Source of the DNA: Maribellus sediminis
GTDB lineage: Bacteria > Bacteroidota > Bacteroidia > Bacteroidales > Prolixibacteraceae
Reading direction: 5' to 3'
DNA length: 64,000 bases
NCBI RefSeq assembly: GCF_011799805.1
Contig: NZ_WXUB01000004.1
Coordinates: 186,001 to 250,000 of the forward strand
Shown: piece by piece, positions 38,713 through 48,337 of the stretch
Layout: every line of letters starts with the position of its first letter
Numbering within the stretch: position 1 is the first letter of the stretch
Notes under the pieces: model-generated
What the model saw: only the letters and a program-made list of their open reading frames with translations
Told to the model about the DNA's origin: nothing
The model's database searches: none
Translations under genes and position numbers: made by a program

Positions 38713-39617
38713 TTTATTAGAAAAATTCCCAGCGAATAGGTCACCGAAAAGAAAAAGGTGGTAAGCGCCAGTACTTTCAGTTGATTGTTCAGTTTATCGG
38801 GTACATGGTTTTTGAAAACCTCATACAAATGAAATCCGAGCGGAAAAACCGAAAGCAAAAACATCAGCTGGTATACCGATTCCCAGGTTCTGATGACATA
38901 AATAAGCGATAAAAGCGGGGAGAGGATGATCAGCGAAGCGTGATAGATTTTTGCTTTGTGTGAGCCCATCCGAACGACCAAAGTTCGTTTTCCGCTGGCG
39001 GCATCGTTTTCAATGTCGCGCATGTTGTTTAGATTCAAAACGCCTGCACTTAGCAATCCTACTGAAGCAGCAGGAAGAAATAGTAAGGGATCGATGCGGT
39101 TGGTGTGCAGAAAATAAGTTCCGCAAACACCGAGTAGTCCAAAGAAAATGAAAACGAAAATATCGCCCATGCCCGAATAACCGTAAGGATTCTTTCCAAC
39201 GGTATATTTTATAGCGGCAACAATGCTGGCTATCCCCAATACAAAAAACAGGATGATCATTCCTGCATTCGCTGTTTTTATCCCGGAGAAAATCAATAAT
39301 CCCCCTGAAATCAACGAGAGAACGACGAAAAGTGCAATCAGGCGTTTCATCTCTGTTTTAGAGATTTTTCCGGCTTGAACAGTTCGCAATGGTCCGAGTC
39401 GGTTTTCGTTGTCGGTACCGTGTTGCGAGTCGCCAAAATCGTTGGCCAGGTTCGAAAGTATTTGCAGAAATATGGTGGTAGAAATTGCCAGCCCAAACAC
39501 CAGCGAATTAAATTGTCCGTCGGCATAGGCCAGAAAACTTCCGAGTATTGCACTCGACAATGCCAGCGGCAAGGTGCGCAACCTGAAAGCTTCTATCCAG
39601 AATTTCAACTTCTCCAT
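38709..39617 (-). CDS. menA: 1,4-dihydroxy-2-naphthoate polyprenyltransferase MenA
   Basis: A 302-residue UbiA-family membrane prenyltransferase with about eight or nine helices. Both Asp-rich motifs are present: NLANDFGDSQHGTDNENR (about 56-73) and NMRDIENDAASGKRTL (about 197-212). It attaches the polyprenyl tail to DHNA, making demethylmenaquinone; the final methyltransferase MenG is not in the window. It lies between menB (nine bases away) and menC. Confidence 0.93.
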   Translation of the reverse strand: MEKLKFWIEAFRLRTLPLALSSAILGSFLAYADGQFNSLVFGLAISTTIFLQILSNLANDFGDSQHGTDNENRLGPLRTVQAGKISKTEMKRLIALFVVLSLISGGLLIFSGIKTANAGMIILFFVLGIASIVAAIKYTVGKNPYGYSGMGDIFVFIFFGLLGVCGTYFLHTNRIDPLLFLPAASVGLLSAGVLNLNNMRDIENDAASGKRTLVVRMGSHKAKIYHASLIILSPLLSLIYVIRTWESVYQLMFLLSVFPLGFHLYEVFKNHVPDKLNNQLKVLALTTFFFSVTYSLGIFLIK

Positions 39618-39626
39618 ACCTTTAAA

Positions 39627-40454
39627 TTAAGGAAATTTCGGGTATTTCTGAAAATCAGGATCCCGTTTCTCCAAAAATGCTCTTTTACCTTCGTGCGCTT
39701 CTTCGGTCATGTAGTAAAGCATAGTGGCGTTTCCGGCAAACTCCTGCAATCCGGCCTGACCGTCAAGTTCAGCGTTTAATCCGGCTTTAATCATACGCAA
39801 GGCCAGCGGACTGCGTTGCATCATTTTTTTCGCCCATTCCACCACAGTGTCTTCCAATTGGTCGAAAGGAACAACTTTGTTTACGAGTCCCATATCCAGT
39901 GCTTCCTGTGCCGAATATTGTTCGCAAAGGAACCAGATTTCGCGGGCTTTTTTCTGTCCGACAATTCGCGCAAGGTACGATGATCCGAAGCCGGCATCAA
40001 AGCTTCCCACTTTCGGGCCGGTTTGTCCGAAGATTGCGTTCTCTGATGCAATACTTAAGTCGCAGATCACATGCAGCACATGCCCTCCGCCGATGGCATA
40101 ACCATTCACCATGGCAATCACCGGTTTCGGGATCGAGCGAATGTGCCGTTGCATATCAAGAATGTTCAATCGCGGAACACCGTCGCTGCCAATGTAGCCG
40201 CCAAAATTTTTCACATTCTGATCGCCACCGGCACAAAAAGCCTTGTCGCCTTCGCCGGTAAGTACCACCACAGCAATGTTGGCATCTTCGCGGCAGCGCA
40301 CCATCGCATCTATCATTTGCTGCGTAGTATCGGGCGTAAAAGCATTCCGGTAACGCGGGCGGTTTATTGTAATTTTGGCAATGCCTTCAAAAAACTCAAA
40401 TTTAATTTCGCTGTATTCTTTAAGGGTTATCCACTTCCGTTCCATAATTTTCAT
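39627..40454 (-). CDS. menB: 1,4-dihydroxy-2-naphthoyl-CoA synthase MenB
   Basis: A 275-residue crotonase-fold enzyme closing the second ring of the naphthoquinone. Family blocks include [30 protein letters not shown] (oxyanion hole) and [21 protein letters not shown]. The start at 40454 gives an N-terminus of the length seen in Bacteroides MenB; a second ATG three codons later is possible. Its first 35 bases overlap the end of menD, indicating translational coupling. Confidence 0.95.
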   Translation of the reverse strand: MKIMERKWITLKEYSEIKFEFFEGIAKITINRPRYRNAFTPDTTQQMIDAMVRCREDANIAVVVLTGEGDKAFCAGGDQNVKNFGGYIGSDGVPRLNILDMQRHIRSIPKPVIAMVNGYAIGGGHVLHVICDLSIASENAIFGQTGPKVGSFDAGFGSSYLARIVGQKKAREIWFLCEQYSAQEALDMGLVNKVVPFDQLEDTVVEWAKKMMQRSPLALRMIKAGLNAELDGQAGLQEFAGNATMLYYMTEEAHEGKRAFLEKRDPDFQKYPKFP

Positions 40455-42114
40455 TTAAAAATTTGAAAAAATCTTTTGTTATCTGTGGCTCTCCGTTATT
40501 TGGAGTTCTGATTTCAAGTAATTCAGTCTGCTCGTTGTTTTCCATATTTTGAATGCAAGCAGGAAGTTCTTTTTCTGAGGTGCAAAGCTGATAGTTCAAC
40601 CCAAAAGCTTCGCTCAGTTTTTGATGATCGACCGGGTGATGTGCATTAACCAACGGCAAAAATGCTTCGTGTTCCGATGGTCCTTTTAGCAGATGAAAGA
40701 TTCCACCGCCTTCGTTGTTCATCAGGATGATCTTCAGGTTCTTAGGCAGGTCGCGGTTCCATAAAGCATTCGAATCATACACAAAGGCAAGGTCGCCAAT
40801 TATGGCATAAACCGTTTCATTGGTTTTCGAGGCCAGCCCGGCTGCCGACGATAAACTACCGTCGATTCCGGAAACGCCCCGGTTGGAATAGTATTTTCTT
40901 TCTTTCTGACCGAAATATAAGAGGTAGCGCACAACGCTGCTGTTCCCTGCAAAAACAGTCGCGTTTTCAGGTAAATATTTTGAAATATTTCTGAAAACCT
41001 GCAAGTCTGAATAAGAAAGATTCTCAGTATACTTTCTTGTCAATGCAGTAGCATTTTTAGTTTCCTTTTCCCAAAACTGTTTAAAAGAACTTTTGGTTGA
41101 AGCTGCATCTGCATTCAAACTCTGAAAAACTGCTAATGGTTTGGTCTGAATGTGAGTGCTAATATTCTGGAATGTATCAATGAGTTCCTGCTCAGGTGAA
41201 ATAAACCAGAATTTTGTGCTGTTTAAATCGCGTAGAAACAATTTGATCTTTTTTGAAACTACCTGTCCGCCAAAGTAGATGACCAGTTCCGGAATGGCTT
41301 CGGCCGGATATTCAACCTTGCTGTTCAGCGTCACTTCAGGATTTGAAATGGTAGCCACTTCTTGCAGGTTCGATAATGGTTCAGCAACAACTACCAATCT
41401 CGGATCGCCAGACAGTTTTTGAATTTCGTGTTTCAAAGCTGCAGCCGGAGAAAGTTGACCACAAACCAGCATTATCGATTTCGCTTGCTGCCATTCTGCT
41501 GCAATAGAACTGTTTTCAGCAAAAATACTTTCTATTTCAACTTTCTGAATTACAGAAAGATTCTTTGAAAATTCAGGTAATTTATCATACAGCGGTTCCC
41601 GCAACGGAACATTTACGTGAACCGGTCCCGGATTTCCTGAAAGTGTTTTATGATAAGCTTCGTTAATTGTCCGTTGCGCCATCCAAAGATCGTCTGAATG
41701 AGCGGATTCAACCGGAAGTGAATAACTTGCTTTTATGTAATTCTGATACACATTCTTTTGCTGCATTGCCTGGTTATCCTGCTGCCCGATCCATTCTGCA
41801 GGGCGGTCGGCAGTAATGACCAAAAGCGGAACCTGCTGATAAAAAGCTTCGGCAATTGCCGGCGCGTAATTTAAAACCGCTGTTCCCGATGTTGAGATCA
41901 GTACTGTTGGTTTTCCTGTCTTTATCGATTGACCAAGAGCAAAATAGGCTGCACTTCGTTCATCTACCAGACTTTTACAGGCATTACCAAATCGTTTATA
42001 GAATGCCCTGATCAAAGGTGCGTTTCTTGAGCCGGGAGATACTACAATATCTTCGACTCCATGGGTGAAAAGCAGCTCTGCGAGATCGGTAATATGTTGC
42101 AGCTGGTGCGCCAT
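40420..42114 (-). CDS. menD: SEPHCHC synthase MenD
   Basis: A 564-residue thiamin-diphosphate enzyme joining 2-oxoglutarate to isochorismate. The N-terminal domain has [11 protein letters not shown] and [12 protein letters not shown] (ThDP-activating Glu in this segment) and [12 protein letters not shown]; the C-terminal cofactor motif is [14 protein letters not shown] near residue 430, followed by [13 protein letters not shown]. It lies four bases after menF and overlaps menB. Confidence 0.95.
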   Translation of the reverse strand: MAHQLQHITDLAELLFTHGVEDIVVSPGSRNAPLIRAFYKRFGNACKSLVDERSAAYFALGQSIKTGKPTVLISTSGTAVLNYAPAIAEAFYQQVPLLVITADRPAEWIGQQDNQAMQQKNVYQNYIKASYSLPVESAHSDDLWMAQRTINEAYHKTLSGNPGPVHVNVPLREPLYDKLPEFSKNLSVIQKVEIESIFAENSSIAAEWQQAKSIMLVCGQLSPAAALKHEIQKLSGDPRLVVVAEPLSNLQEVATISNPEVTLNSKVEYPAEAIPELVIYFGGQVVSKKIKLFLRDLNSTKFWFISPEQELIDTFQNISTHIQTKPLAVFQSLNADAASTKSSFKQFWEKETKNATALTRKYTENLSYSDLQVFRNISKYLPENATVFAGNSSVVRYLLYFGQKERKYYSNRGVSGIDGSLSSAAGLASKTNETVYAIIGDLAFVYDSNALWNRDLPKNLKIILMNNEGGGIFHLLKGPSEHEAFLPLVNAHHPVDHQKLSEAFGLNYQLCTSEKELPACIQNMENNEQTELLEIRTPNNGEPQITKDFFKFLNENYGTEVDNP

Positions 42115-42118
42115 TCGT

Positions 42119-43249
42119 TTATTGAATTTCCCGGATTACCGAAAGCAGCGTGCTGGCTTTTATTTCGGTTTCGTACCATTCGTCTACCGGATGTGAATCG
42201 ATGGTGAGGCCACCGCCCGAATACAGAACAATGTTAGAGCCGGCAATTTTCATACACCTCAGGTTGACAAATAGCGTTACGGGCTGTCCCATACCTACCG
42301 GTCCTAAAAAGCCACTGTAGTATTCGCGGTTATGCTTTTCAACTTCGCTGATTATTTGCAGTGCTTCTTTTTTCGGAAAGCCGCACACTGCCGGCGTAGG
42401 ATGCAGGTTGGTGATCAGGTGCCCCAGGTTGCCATTCGATGGCCCTGAAACCGAAGTAAAATCGGTTCGCAAGTGCAGCAGATTACCTGCTTTTTTTACG
42501 TAAGGCCCTGTATGAGTAATATTTTCCCAGTGGTTGGCATTCAACACACTGTTAATGTAATCGGTAACGTATTGTTGCTCCAGAATTTCCTTGCTTCCCC
42601 AGTTTTCTATTGAGCGGTATTTATCTGTGTTTTCCTTTGTTCCGGCTACCGAGGAAGTATAAAATACTTCGTTGTTCAGCACCGCAAAGGGTTCTGGCGT
42701 AGCACCAATCCATAATTTTCCGGGCGTGTTGAAAATATAAATAAACGCATTCGGAAAACGGTCACACAATTTTGATAGCAATTCAGGAATATGTCCGGTC
42801 AGGTTGTTGTTTACAATTTTAGTACGACTCAGCACAACTTTCTGAAAATCGTTATTCTTGATTGAGCCGATTATTTTTTCGATCTGTCCGAGGTATTCGT
42901 CCTTGCTTACTTCGTACGGAAGTTCCTCGTTTGAACTGGCTTTATCCGAATGATTTATTTGAATGAGCTCATCGAATTGCTCTTCGCTTACTTCACCTTT
43001 AAAATAAAAATCGGGTTGAATCAGAAACATCGGATTTTCAGCCGACTGAATAAACGGAGCTACTAAAAAACCGTTCAGGGATGTAATATTCGCCAGGTTT
43101 TCTACCGGCAGAATTTCGTGTTGTTGTTGTACAATGAGTTCAGGTTTGGATTTATTGGGTAAGCGATAAGCCGCAAACGTCAGATTATTTTCCAAACAAA
43201 CTGATAGGGTTTCCTGAATTGATTTTATTGATGTTTTTACCTCCCTCAT
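42119..43249 (-). CDS. menF: Isochorismate synthase MenF
   Basis: A 376-residue chorismate-binding enzyme making isochorismate. The C-terminal catalytic domain shows KVVLSRTKIV, LHLRTDFTSVSG, HPTPAVCGFPKKEAL and REYYSGFLGPVG. It is first committed in the pathway and second in the operon, overlapping the thioesterase gene by four bases. A role in siderophore synthesis is unlikely given the seven linked men genes. Confidence 0.92.
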   Translation of the reverse strand: MREVKTSIKSIQETLSVCLENNLTFAAYRLPNKSKPELIVQQQHEILPVENLANITSLNGFLVAPFIQSAENPMFLIQPDFYFKGEVSEEQFDELIQINHSDKASSNEELPYEVSKDEYLGQIEKIIGSIKNNDFQKVVLSRTKIVNNNLTGHIPELLSKLCDRFPNAFIYIFNTPGKLWIGATPEPFAVLNNEVFYTSSVAGTKENTDKYRSIENWGSKEILEQQYVTDYINSVLNANHWENITHTGPYVKKAGNLLHLRTDFTSVSGPSNGNLGHLITNLHPTPAVCGFPKKEALQIISEVEKHNREYYSGFLGPVGMGQPVTLFVNLRCMKIAGSNIVLYSGGGLTIDSHPVDEWYETEIKASTLLSVIREIQ

Positions 43250-43668
43250 TCGTTCTCCTCTTTCTTTTTCTCAACAACCATATTAGTAACCCTTACTGTC
43301 GAAATAAGTTTATTATTATCCGCAGTAATTTTTACATCCCAAATATGTGTTGTTTTTCCCTGATGGATCAGCCTGGCATTGGCAGTCAGTACTCCTTTGG
43401 TAACTGTTGAAACATGATTTCCCGAAATTTGCATGCCGAATACATTGAATTTTTCGCGATCGACGAGGATGTACGAACCTGCTCCGGCCAGTGTTTCTGC
43501 CAGCGCCAGCGAGGCTCCGCCATGCAGAAACCCATTGGGTTGGCTGGTTTTATTACTTACTGGCATCGTAGCCTGAATACTGCTTGATGTGGCAGCTGTA
43601 AACGTAATACCCAGTAACCCAATCATCGATTGGGCACAAAATTCATTCAATGCTTTTATCTCATCCAT
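43246..43668 (-). CDS. Hotdog-fold thioesterase, probable DHNA-CoA hydrolase
   Basis: A 140-residue PaaI/YbgC-type hotdog protein with the motif QPNGFLHGGASLALAETLAG (about 42-61) holding the catalytic acid. Position as the first gene of the men operon suggests it hydrolyses DHNA-CoA, the step performed by MenI in other bacteria, but sequence alone would also fit a general acyl-CoA thioesterase. It overlaps menF by four bases. Confidence 0.82.
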   Translation of the reverse strand: MDEIKALNEFCAQSMIGLLGITFTAATSSSIQATMPVSNKTSQPNGFLHGGASLALAETLAGAGSYILVDREKFNVFGMQISGNHVSTVTKGVLTANARLIHQGKTTHIWDVKITADNNKLISTVRVTNMVVEKKKEENE

Positions 43669-43741
43669 CCGTTTTGTCTACTTGCAGTCTGTTATGCAAT
43701 TATAACAATTACTGCGAGTTTTAAAAATGATATCGAAGCGA

Positions 43742-43749
43742 CAAAAATA
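43742..43749 (-). promoter_or_regulatory. Candidate -7 element of the menaquinone operon
   Basis: On the minus strand TATTTTTG matches TAnnTTTG, about 75 bases before the thioesterase ATG. No -33 TTG at the right spacing was seen. Confidence 0.35.
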
Positions 43750-43792
43750 ATAAAACAATTGGTAGCGAATAAGTCAGCTTTAAAAAAACGAA

Positions 43793-45130
43793 TCAGAAGA
43801 GGAGGGTAAAAGCAGTGTTGCCGGGTTGGGTTTTTACTTTTAGCGATCCGCCATGCAAGAGCATAATTTGCCTTGAAAGACTTAAGCCAATACCAGACCC
43901 GGACTCTTTTGTGGTGAAAAAAGGAATAAATATCTTATCGATCAGTTCATCCGAAATGCCGGGGCCATTATCGCTTACCGTAATTTCAATGCGCCTGTTT
44001 TCGTTGTAAGCGGCAGCAAGCTTAATTTGACCGTTTTCCGTGTTTTTCAGGGCTTCAACCGCATTTTTCAGAAGGTTGATGAGCACCTGCGATATCTGCT
44101 TTTTATCTGCTGATATTTCGAGATTAGCGGGATTTACCTGCGAATCGATTTGAATATGACCGGTATTTGCTTCTATTCCCAGAAGAATAAGTGTCTGCTC
44201 AAACAGTTGGCTAACCTTGATCGTTTTTTTGTCGGGTTGCGGAATGCGGGTCAGTTTTCGGTAGGTTTCCACAAAACTTATCAAACCGGTTCCCCGTTCG
44301 TTAATCACTTCCAAACCTTTTATGGTGTTGGAAATGACTTTTTCTGAAGGTGGATTTCCATCCAGGTTTTTATAAAAGCCCAGAATGGATTGCGAAAGCG
44401 AGGTGATCGGGGCCACCGTATTCATGATTTCATGCGTTAACACGCGGATCAGTTTTATCCAGCTTTCCAGTTCCTGCGACTCCATTTCGTTTTTAACATC
44501 CTGAATGGTGACCAGCGTAAGATTGTTGCTTGCGGTATTAAAATGTGTCGCTTTCAACGACAGCTGAACCGGTCCGTTTTTACTGTTGATGCTTACCAGT
44601 CGGTTGTCGCCGGGCTGAATTTCTTTCACGGCCAGAAACAACTTTTTATCGATGCGCGTCAGCTGGTCGATGTGGTTGAGGTGTTCGTTTTGTAAAAGCC
44701 GCTTTGCAGAGGTGTTCGCCAAAAAAATATTACCACGGCTGTTGTAAGTGATAATTCCTACCGTCACCTGCTCTAGTATGGTTTTAAAATATTGTTCCTG
44801 TTCTTCAAGATCGAATTTGATGTGTTTGATCAGATCATTCAGGTTATTGAGGCTGCTGTTCAGCTCATTCAATGATCTGTTGCCGGTTTTTTCCGGAAAA
44901 TTTAAGGTGGAATCATCATTTCGAACGGCATCGAAAAAGAAGGCAATCTGGCGGTTAGTGCGGTTCAGAAAATGAATCAGCTCAGTGGTTTGAAGAATGA
45001 GAATAAAACAAAAGAAAATGCTGATCATTTGAACCCCGTTGCCAAAAATAAACCAGCCAAGAAGCAGGGCGTTCGCCAAAAGCAAAAGCACACGTACAAG
45101 TATTTTGTAGTAAAAGTTTCGGCTGGCCAT
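43793..45130 (-). CDS. PAS-containing sensor histidine kinase (NtrB-like)
   Basis: A 445-residue membrane kinase: two N-terminal helices (about 10-50) with almost no outside loop, a linker, a PAS domain at about 110-215 (ILEQVTVGIITYNSRGNIFLANTSA), phospho-acceptor His233 in RVLTHEIMNTVAPI, and an ATPase domain with NLLKNAVEAL, DNGPGI and GSGIGLSLS. It follows the sigma-54 activator gene by six bases and is surely its partner. The near absence of a periplasmic domain suggests sensing at or inside the membrane. Confidence 0.92.
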   Translation of the reverse strand: MASRNFYYKILVRVLLLLANALLLGWFIFGNGVQMISIFFCFILILQTTELIHFLNRTNRQIAFFFDAVRNDDSTLNFPEKTGNRSLNELNSSLNNLNDLIKHIKFDLEEQEQYFKTILEQVTVGIITYNSRGNIFLANTSAKRLLQNEHLNHIDQLTRIDKKLFLAVKEIQPGDNRLVSINSKNGPVQLSLKATHFNTASNNLTLVTIQDVKNEMESQELESWIKLIRVLTHEIMNTVAPITSLSQSILGFYKNLDGNPPSEKVISNTIKGLEVINERGTGLISFVETYRKLTRIPQPDKKTIKVSQLFEQTLILLGIEANTGHIQIDSQVNPANLEISADKKQISQVLINLLKNAVEALKNTENGQIKLAAAYNENRRIEITVSDNGPGISDELIDKIFIPFFTTKESGSGIGLSLSRQIMLLHGGSLKVKTQPGNTAFTLLF

Positions 45131-45136
45131 CGTTTT

Positions 45137-46501
45137 TTAAAGGTTGTATTTTTTCATTTTGTTGTACAAGGTCTGTCGTGTAATTCCCAACTGTTCTGCC
45201 ACTGCGGTTAAGTTATTGCGGTTTCGCTGTAATAACCTCGAAATCATTTTAATTTCCATTTCCTCAATTGTCCCGTCAAAAACATCATTCAAACCGGTCA
45301 TCGACGGTTTAAAAAAGAAATCGTCAGGTGTCAAATCATTGGTATCGCTTAAAATTACAGCTTTTTCAATGGTATGTTGCAGTTCCCTCACATTTCCGGG
45401 CCACTGGTACGAAACAAGTTTCGACATCCCCGACTGTGTTATTCCCAGGTTCGGTTTGCGGTATTTGTGGCTGTATATCGATACAAAATAATTGGCAATG
45501 GCTTCAATATCTTCCGGGCGCTCTCGTAACGGGGGAATTTCAATTTGAATGGTATTGATTCGGTAGAGTAAATCTTCACGGAACGTTCCCTCGTTTACCA
45601 TTTTATCGAGGTTGCAATTGGTGGCACAAACCAGGCGCACATCCACCGGAATGGTTTTATTTGAGCCGATCGGTGTAACCAGCCGGTTTTGTAAAACCGA
45701 CAGCAATTTAGGTTGAAGGTGGAGTGGAAGGTTGCCTATTTCATCGAGGAAAAGTGTGCCGCTGTTAGCATTTTCTATTTTCCCGGTGCGGTCTTCGCGG
45801 GCGTCGGTAAAAGCTCCTTTTTTATGGCCCATCAGTTCGCTTTCGAAAAGCGTTTCGCTAATGGCACCCATGTCAACTGTTACCAGAATTTCCTCCGAAC
45901 GTTTTGATAAGCGGTGCAGTTCGCGCGCGATTAGTTCTTTACCCGTACCATTATCGCCGGTTATCAGTACGTTGGCATCGGTTACGGCTACTTTTTGCAC
46001 CAGGTTCATAATGTGCTTCATTTGCGGCGATTGCGCAATAATGAAATGATTCCCTTTCTTTATTTCGCCTTTTAGTGCACGCTGTTTTTGCTTCAGTTTT
46101 ACAATTTCCTTTTTCGATTGCTGCAACTTCAACACATTGCGGAGGGTAGTTTTCAGTTTATCGTTATCCCATGGTTTTAGAATAAAATCGGTAGCTCCCT
46201 GTTTTAGCGCTTTCACTGCTAATTCTACATCGCCATAAGCAGTAAAAAGCACCACTTCCAGCTCGGGCTGAAGTTCTTTTATGCGCCCCAGCCAATACAA
46301 TCCTTCGTTGCCGGAATTTACCCCGGCCGAAAAATTCATGTCGAGTAAAATAACATCAAATCCCTGGCTCTCCACCAAGGATGGTAGCTGATTCGGATTT
46401 GAAATAGTGACGATTTCTTCAAATTCATCCTGAAGTAAGATATCCAGAGCACTCAGGATGCTTTTGTTATCGTCGACAACCAGTATTTTGCCTTTTGACA
46501 T
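45137..46501 (-). CDS. Sigma-54-dependent response regulator (NtrC family)
   Basis: A 454-residue regulator: receiver domain (Asp10, Asp11, phospho-acceptor Asp54, Lys109), AAA+ domain with Walker A TGDNGTGKE (181-189), the sigma-54 contact loop GAFTDA (229-234) and Walker B GTLFLDEIG (248-256), and a Fis-type helix-turn-helix at the end (ITRQTLYNKMKKYNL). It activates sigma-54 promoters from upstream sites. The divergent export cluster has such a promoter and two dyads in the shared intergenic space, making it the obvious target. Confidence 0.95.
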   Translation of the reverse strand: MSKGKILVVDDNKSILSALDILLQDEFEEIVTISNPNQLPSLVESQGFDVILLDMNFSAGVNSGNEGLYWLGRIKELQPELEVVLFTAYGDVELAVKALKQGATDFILKPWDNDKLKTTLRNVLKLQQSKKEIVKLKQKQRALKGEIKKGNHFIIAQSPQMKHIMNLVQKVAVTDANVLITGDNGTGKELIARELHRLSKRSEEILVTVDMGAISETLFESELMGHKKGAFTDAREDRTGKIENANSGTLFLDEIGNLPLHLQPKLLSVLQNRLVTPIGSNKTIPVDVRLVCATNCNLDKMVNEGTFREDLLYRINTIQIEIPPLRERPEDIEAIANYFVSIYSHKYRKPNLGITQSGMSKLVSYQWPGNVRELQHTIEKAVILSDTNDLTPDDFFFKPSMTGLNDVFDGTIEEMEIKMISRLLQRNRNNLTAVAEQLGITRQTLYNKMKKYNL

Positions 46502-46514
46502 GGTTTGTTGTTTA

Positions 46515-46705
46515 TGTGGCTAAAGCCAAATTTGTTTTATTTCATTTACCGTGGTTAAAACCGACGGCAATAATTCACTGTTTTACAATCTTTTCCTATT
46601 GCCTAAGCTCGATGGCAGCAATTTTGAGTTTCAAAATTTTTCAATCTATTCCCGTTGGCTTTAGCCAACGGATGAATATTGTTTAAAAAACTGGCTTTAG
46701 CCACA
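46515..46705. repeat. 191-bp palindromic repeat element (MITE/REP-like)
   Basis: Ends in perfect 14-bp inverted repeats, TGTGGCTAAAGCCA at the left and TGGCTTTAGCCACA at the right. Inside are CCGTTGGCTTTAGCCAACGG (46652-46671, perfect) and a degenerate relative near 46559-46577. It carries no gene. It begins 13 bases upstream of the sigma-54 activator gene, so any transcript of that gene starting further away must pass through it. Confidence 0.85.
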
Positions 46706-46838
46706 TTACCTCTTTTCCCTGTTTTCAAATTTGATGCAAAAGTTTTCGCTTAACATCCTACAGTGTTTTAAAGCATTGCATTTCAGTTTATTATCATTTT
46801 CTCAAAGGTACACCCAACAAGATATTATTCAAATGAAC

Positions 46839-46877
46839 TGTCAAAAAAATTTACACAATTTGTCAATTTTATTTACA
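46839..46877 (+). promoter_or_regulatory. Two tandem dyads, candidate activator (UAS) sites
   Basis: TGTCAA-N5-TTTACA occurs at 46839-46855 and again at 46861-46877. Each is a near-perfect inverted repeat (TGTcAA against TGTaAA), and the two start 22 bases apart, about two helical turns. They lie about 80-120 bases upstream of the predicted start at 46956, the usual place for NtrC-type enhancer sites. Confidence 0.7.
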
Positions 46878-46928
46878 GCGCATATATGCTGTTCGAGTTA
46901 ATCGATTGATAATCAGCTTTTAATATTG

Positions 46929-46945
46929 TTGGCACTTTTTTGGCA
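46929..46945 (+). promoter_or_regulatory. Sigma-54 (-24/-12) promoter of the export cluster
   Basis: TTGGCAC, then TTTT, then TTGGCA. The invariant GG (46931-46932) and GC (46943-46944) are spaced exactly as required for sigma-54; one base of the -12 box differs from the TTGCA consensus. Transcription would start near 46956, leaving about 17 bases before the TolC ATG at 46973, and excludes the longer frame that begins at 46940. Confidence 0.85.
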
Positions 46946-46972
46946 TTAGTTACAGAAAACTATGAATTTGCT

Positions 46973-48328
46973 ATGCTAAAAAATATTCTTTCAATTTTAG
47001 TTCTCTCGGTAACGGTTTCCTTCAATGCCGCACATGCTCAGGATTCCTGGTCGTTAAACGACTGCATCAGCTATGCCATGGAGAACAACCTTGATATAGA
47101 ATCTCAAAACATTACCACTCAGAAATACAAGGAAGCACTTAATCAATCGAAACGAAACCGACTTCCATACGTCAGCGCCGGAACCGGTTACAATATAAGT
47201 TTTGGCCGGTCAGTCGATCCCAACGATAATACTTATACCACTAACAGTTATGCTTCAAATAGTTATTCTGTAAATGCCGGGATGCCAATTTTTGCTGGTT
47301 TTATAATGAACAATAAGGTTGCCTACAACCGTTTTATGTACCTGGCAGGTGTTGAGAATGAGAAAAACCTGCGTGTTGAGATTGGTTTTCAGGTGATGGA
47401 AGATTTTCACAATGCACTTTATTACAAGGGCTTTCTTGAGATTGTTAAGGAAAAAAAGGAACTCTCGGAACTCAACCTGAAAAAGGTGCAAAAGCAAGCC
47501 GAAGTTGGATTAAGCGCACGTACCGAATTACTTGAAATTGAAGCCCGTCTGGCCGATGAAGAGCTACTGGTTATTCGAACCGAAAACAGTTACAGAGCAG
47601 CTTTGTTGAATTTGAAGCGAAGCATGAATTTTCCGGTTAATGAAGATTTGCAGCTTGAAGACATTAAGGATTCAGAGTTGATTGAATACCCGGTGTATGA
47701 AAATGCCGACAGTGTATTTATGCTGGCTATGCAGTTTTTGCCATCAGTACGCGCTAAGATGCAACAGTTGAATGCGGTTGAAAAGGCACTGTCGATTGCA
47801 AAAGGTGGTATTTATCCTTCGCTGAATTTAAGCGGTGGTTACTACACCGGTTACACCGAAACAAGTACCGATCAGGACGGAAATATTATTGGATTTAAAA
47901 GTCAGTTTAAAAACAATGCTTCGCAGTCGGTTGGAGTTTCACTTTCGGTACCTATATTTAACCGTTGGGCATCGCGTTCCGAAATCAAGCAGCAAAAGCT
48001 GAGCCTGGAAAAAGAAAAGGTGGATCTCGAGAATTTCAAAAATCAGCTGTATTACGAAATCGAATCCTATTGTCAAGATTTATCTGCCGTTTCAGCCGAA
48101 TACCTTCAGGCTAAAAAACAAACCGAATCGAACCAGCTGGCATTCGAGGTCGCTGAAAAGAAAAAGGAGCAGGGCATGTTTAACATTATTGATTTCTATG
48201 CCAGCAAAAATTTGCTTTCGAATGCACAAAGCGAATTGCTTCGTACGAAACTTATGTATCTGATTAAAAGAAAAACCCTCGATTTTTATATGGGGAAAAC
48301 AATATTTCAAACAGAACCAAATAATTAA
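46973..48328 (+). CDS. TolC-family outer-membrane efflux protein
   Basis: A 451-residue outer-membrane channel: signal peptide ending NAAHAQ, then two OEP repeats of alternating beta strands and long helices (DCISYAMENNLDIESQNITTQKYKEAL at the start; LRAKMQQLNAVEKALSIAKGGIYPSLNLSGGYY-like segment mid-protein). It would form the exit duct for the HlyD-ATPase-permease system that follows; hlyD begins nine bases later. Expression is predicted from the sigma-54 promoter. Confidence 0.92.
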   Translation: MLKNILSILVLSVTVSFNAAHAQDSWSLNDCISYAMENNLDIESQNITTQKYKEALNQSKRNRLPYVSAGTGYNISFGRSVDPNDNTYTTNSYASNSYSVNAGMPIFAGFIMNNKVAYNRFMYLAGVENEKNLRVEIGFQVMEDFHNALYYKGFLEIVKEKKELSELNLKKVQKQAEVGLSARTELLEIEARLADEELLVIRTENSYRAALLNLKRSMNFPVNEDLQLEDIKDSELIEYPVYENADSVFMLAMQFLPSVRAKMQQLNAVEKALSIAKGGIYPSLNLSGGYYTGYTETSTDQDGNIIGFKSQFKNNASQSVGVSLSVPIFNRWASRSEIKQQKLSLEKEKVDLENFKNQLYYEIESYCQDLSAVSAEYLQAKKQTESNQLAFEVAEKKKEQGMFNIIDFYASKNLLSNAQSELLRTKLMYLIKRKTLDFYMGKTIFQTEPNN

Positions 48329-48337
48329 GTTGCAGCT

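Noticed and set aside
46940-46972. Longer N-terminus for the TolC protein
   Set aside because: The added codons fall inside the -12 box of the sigma-54 promoter and spoil the signal peptide.
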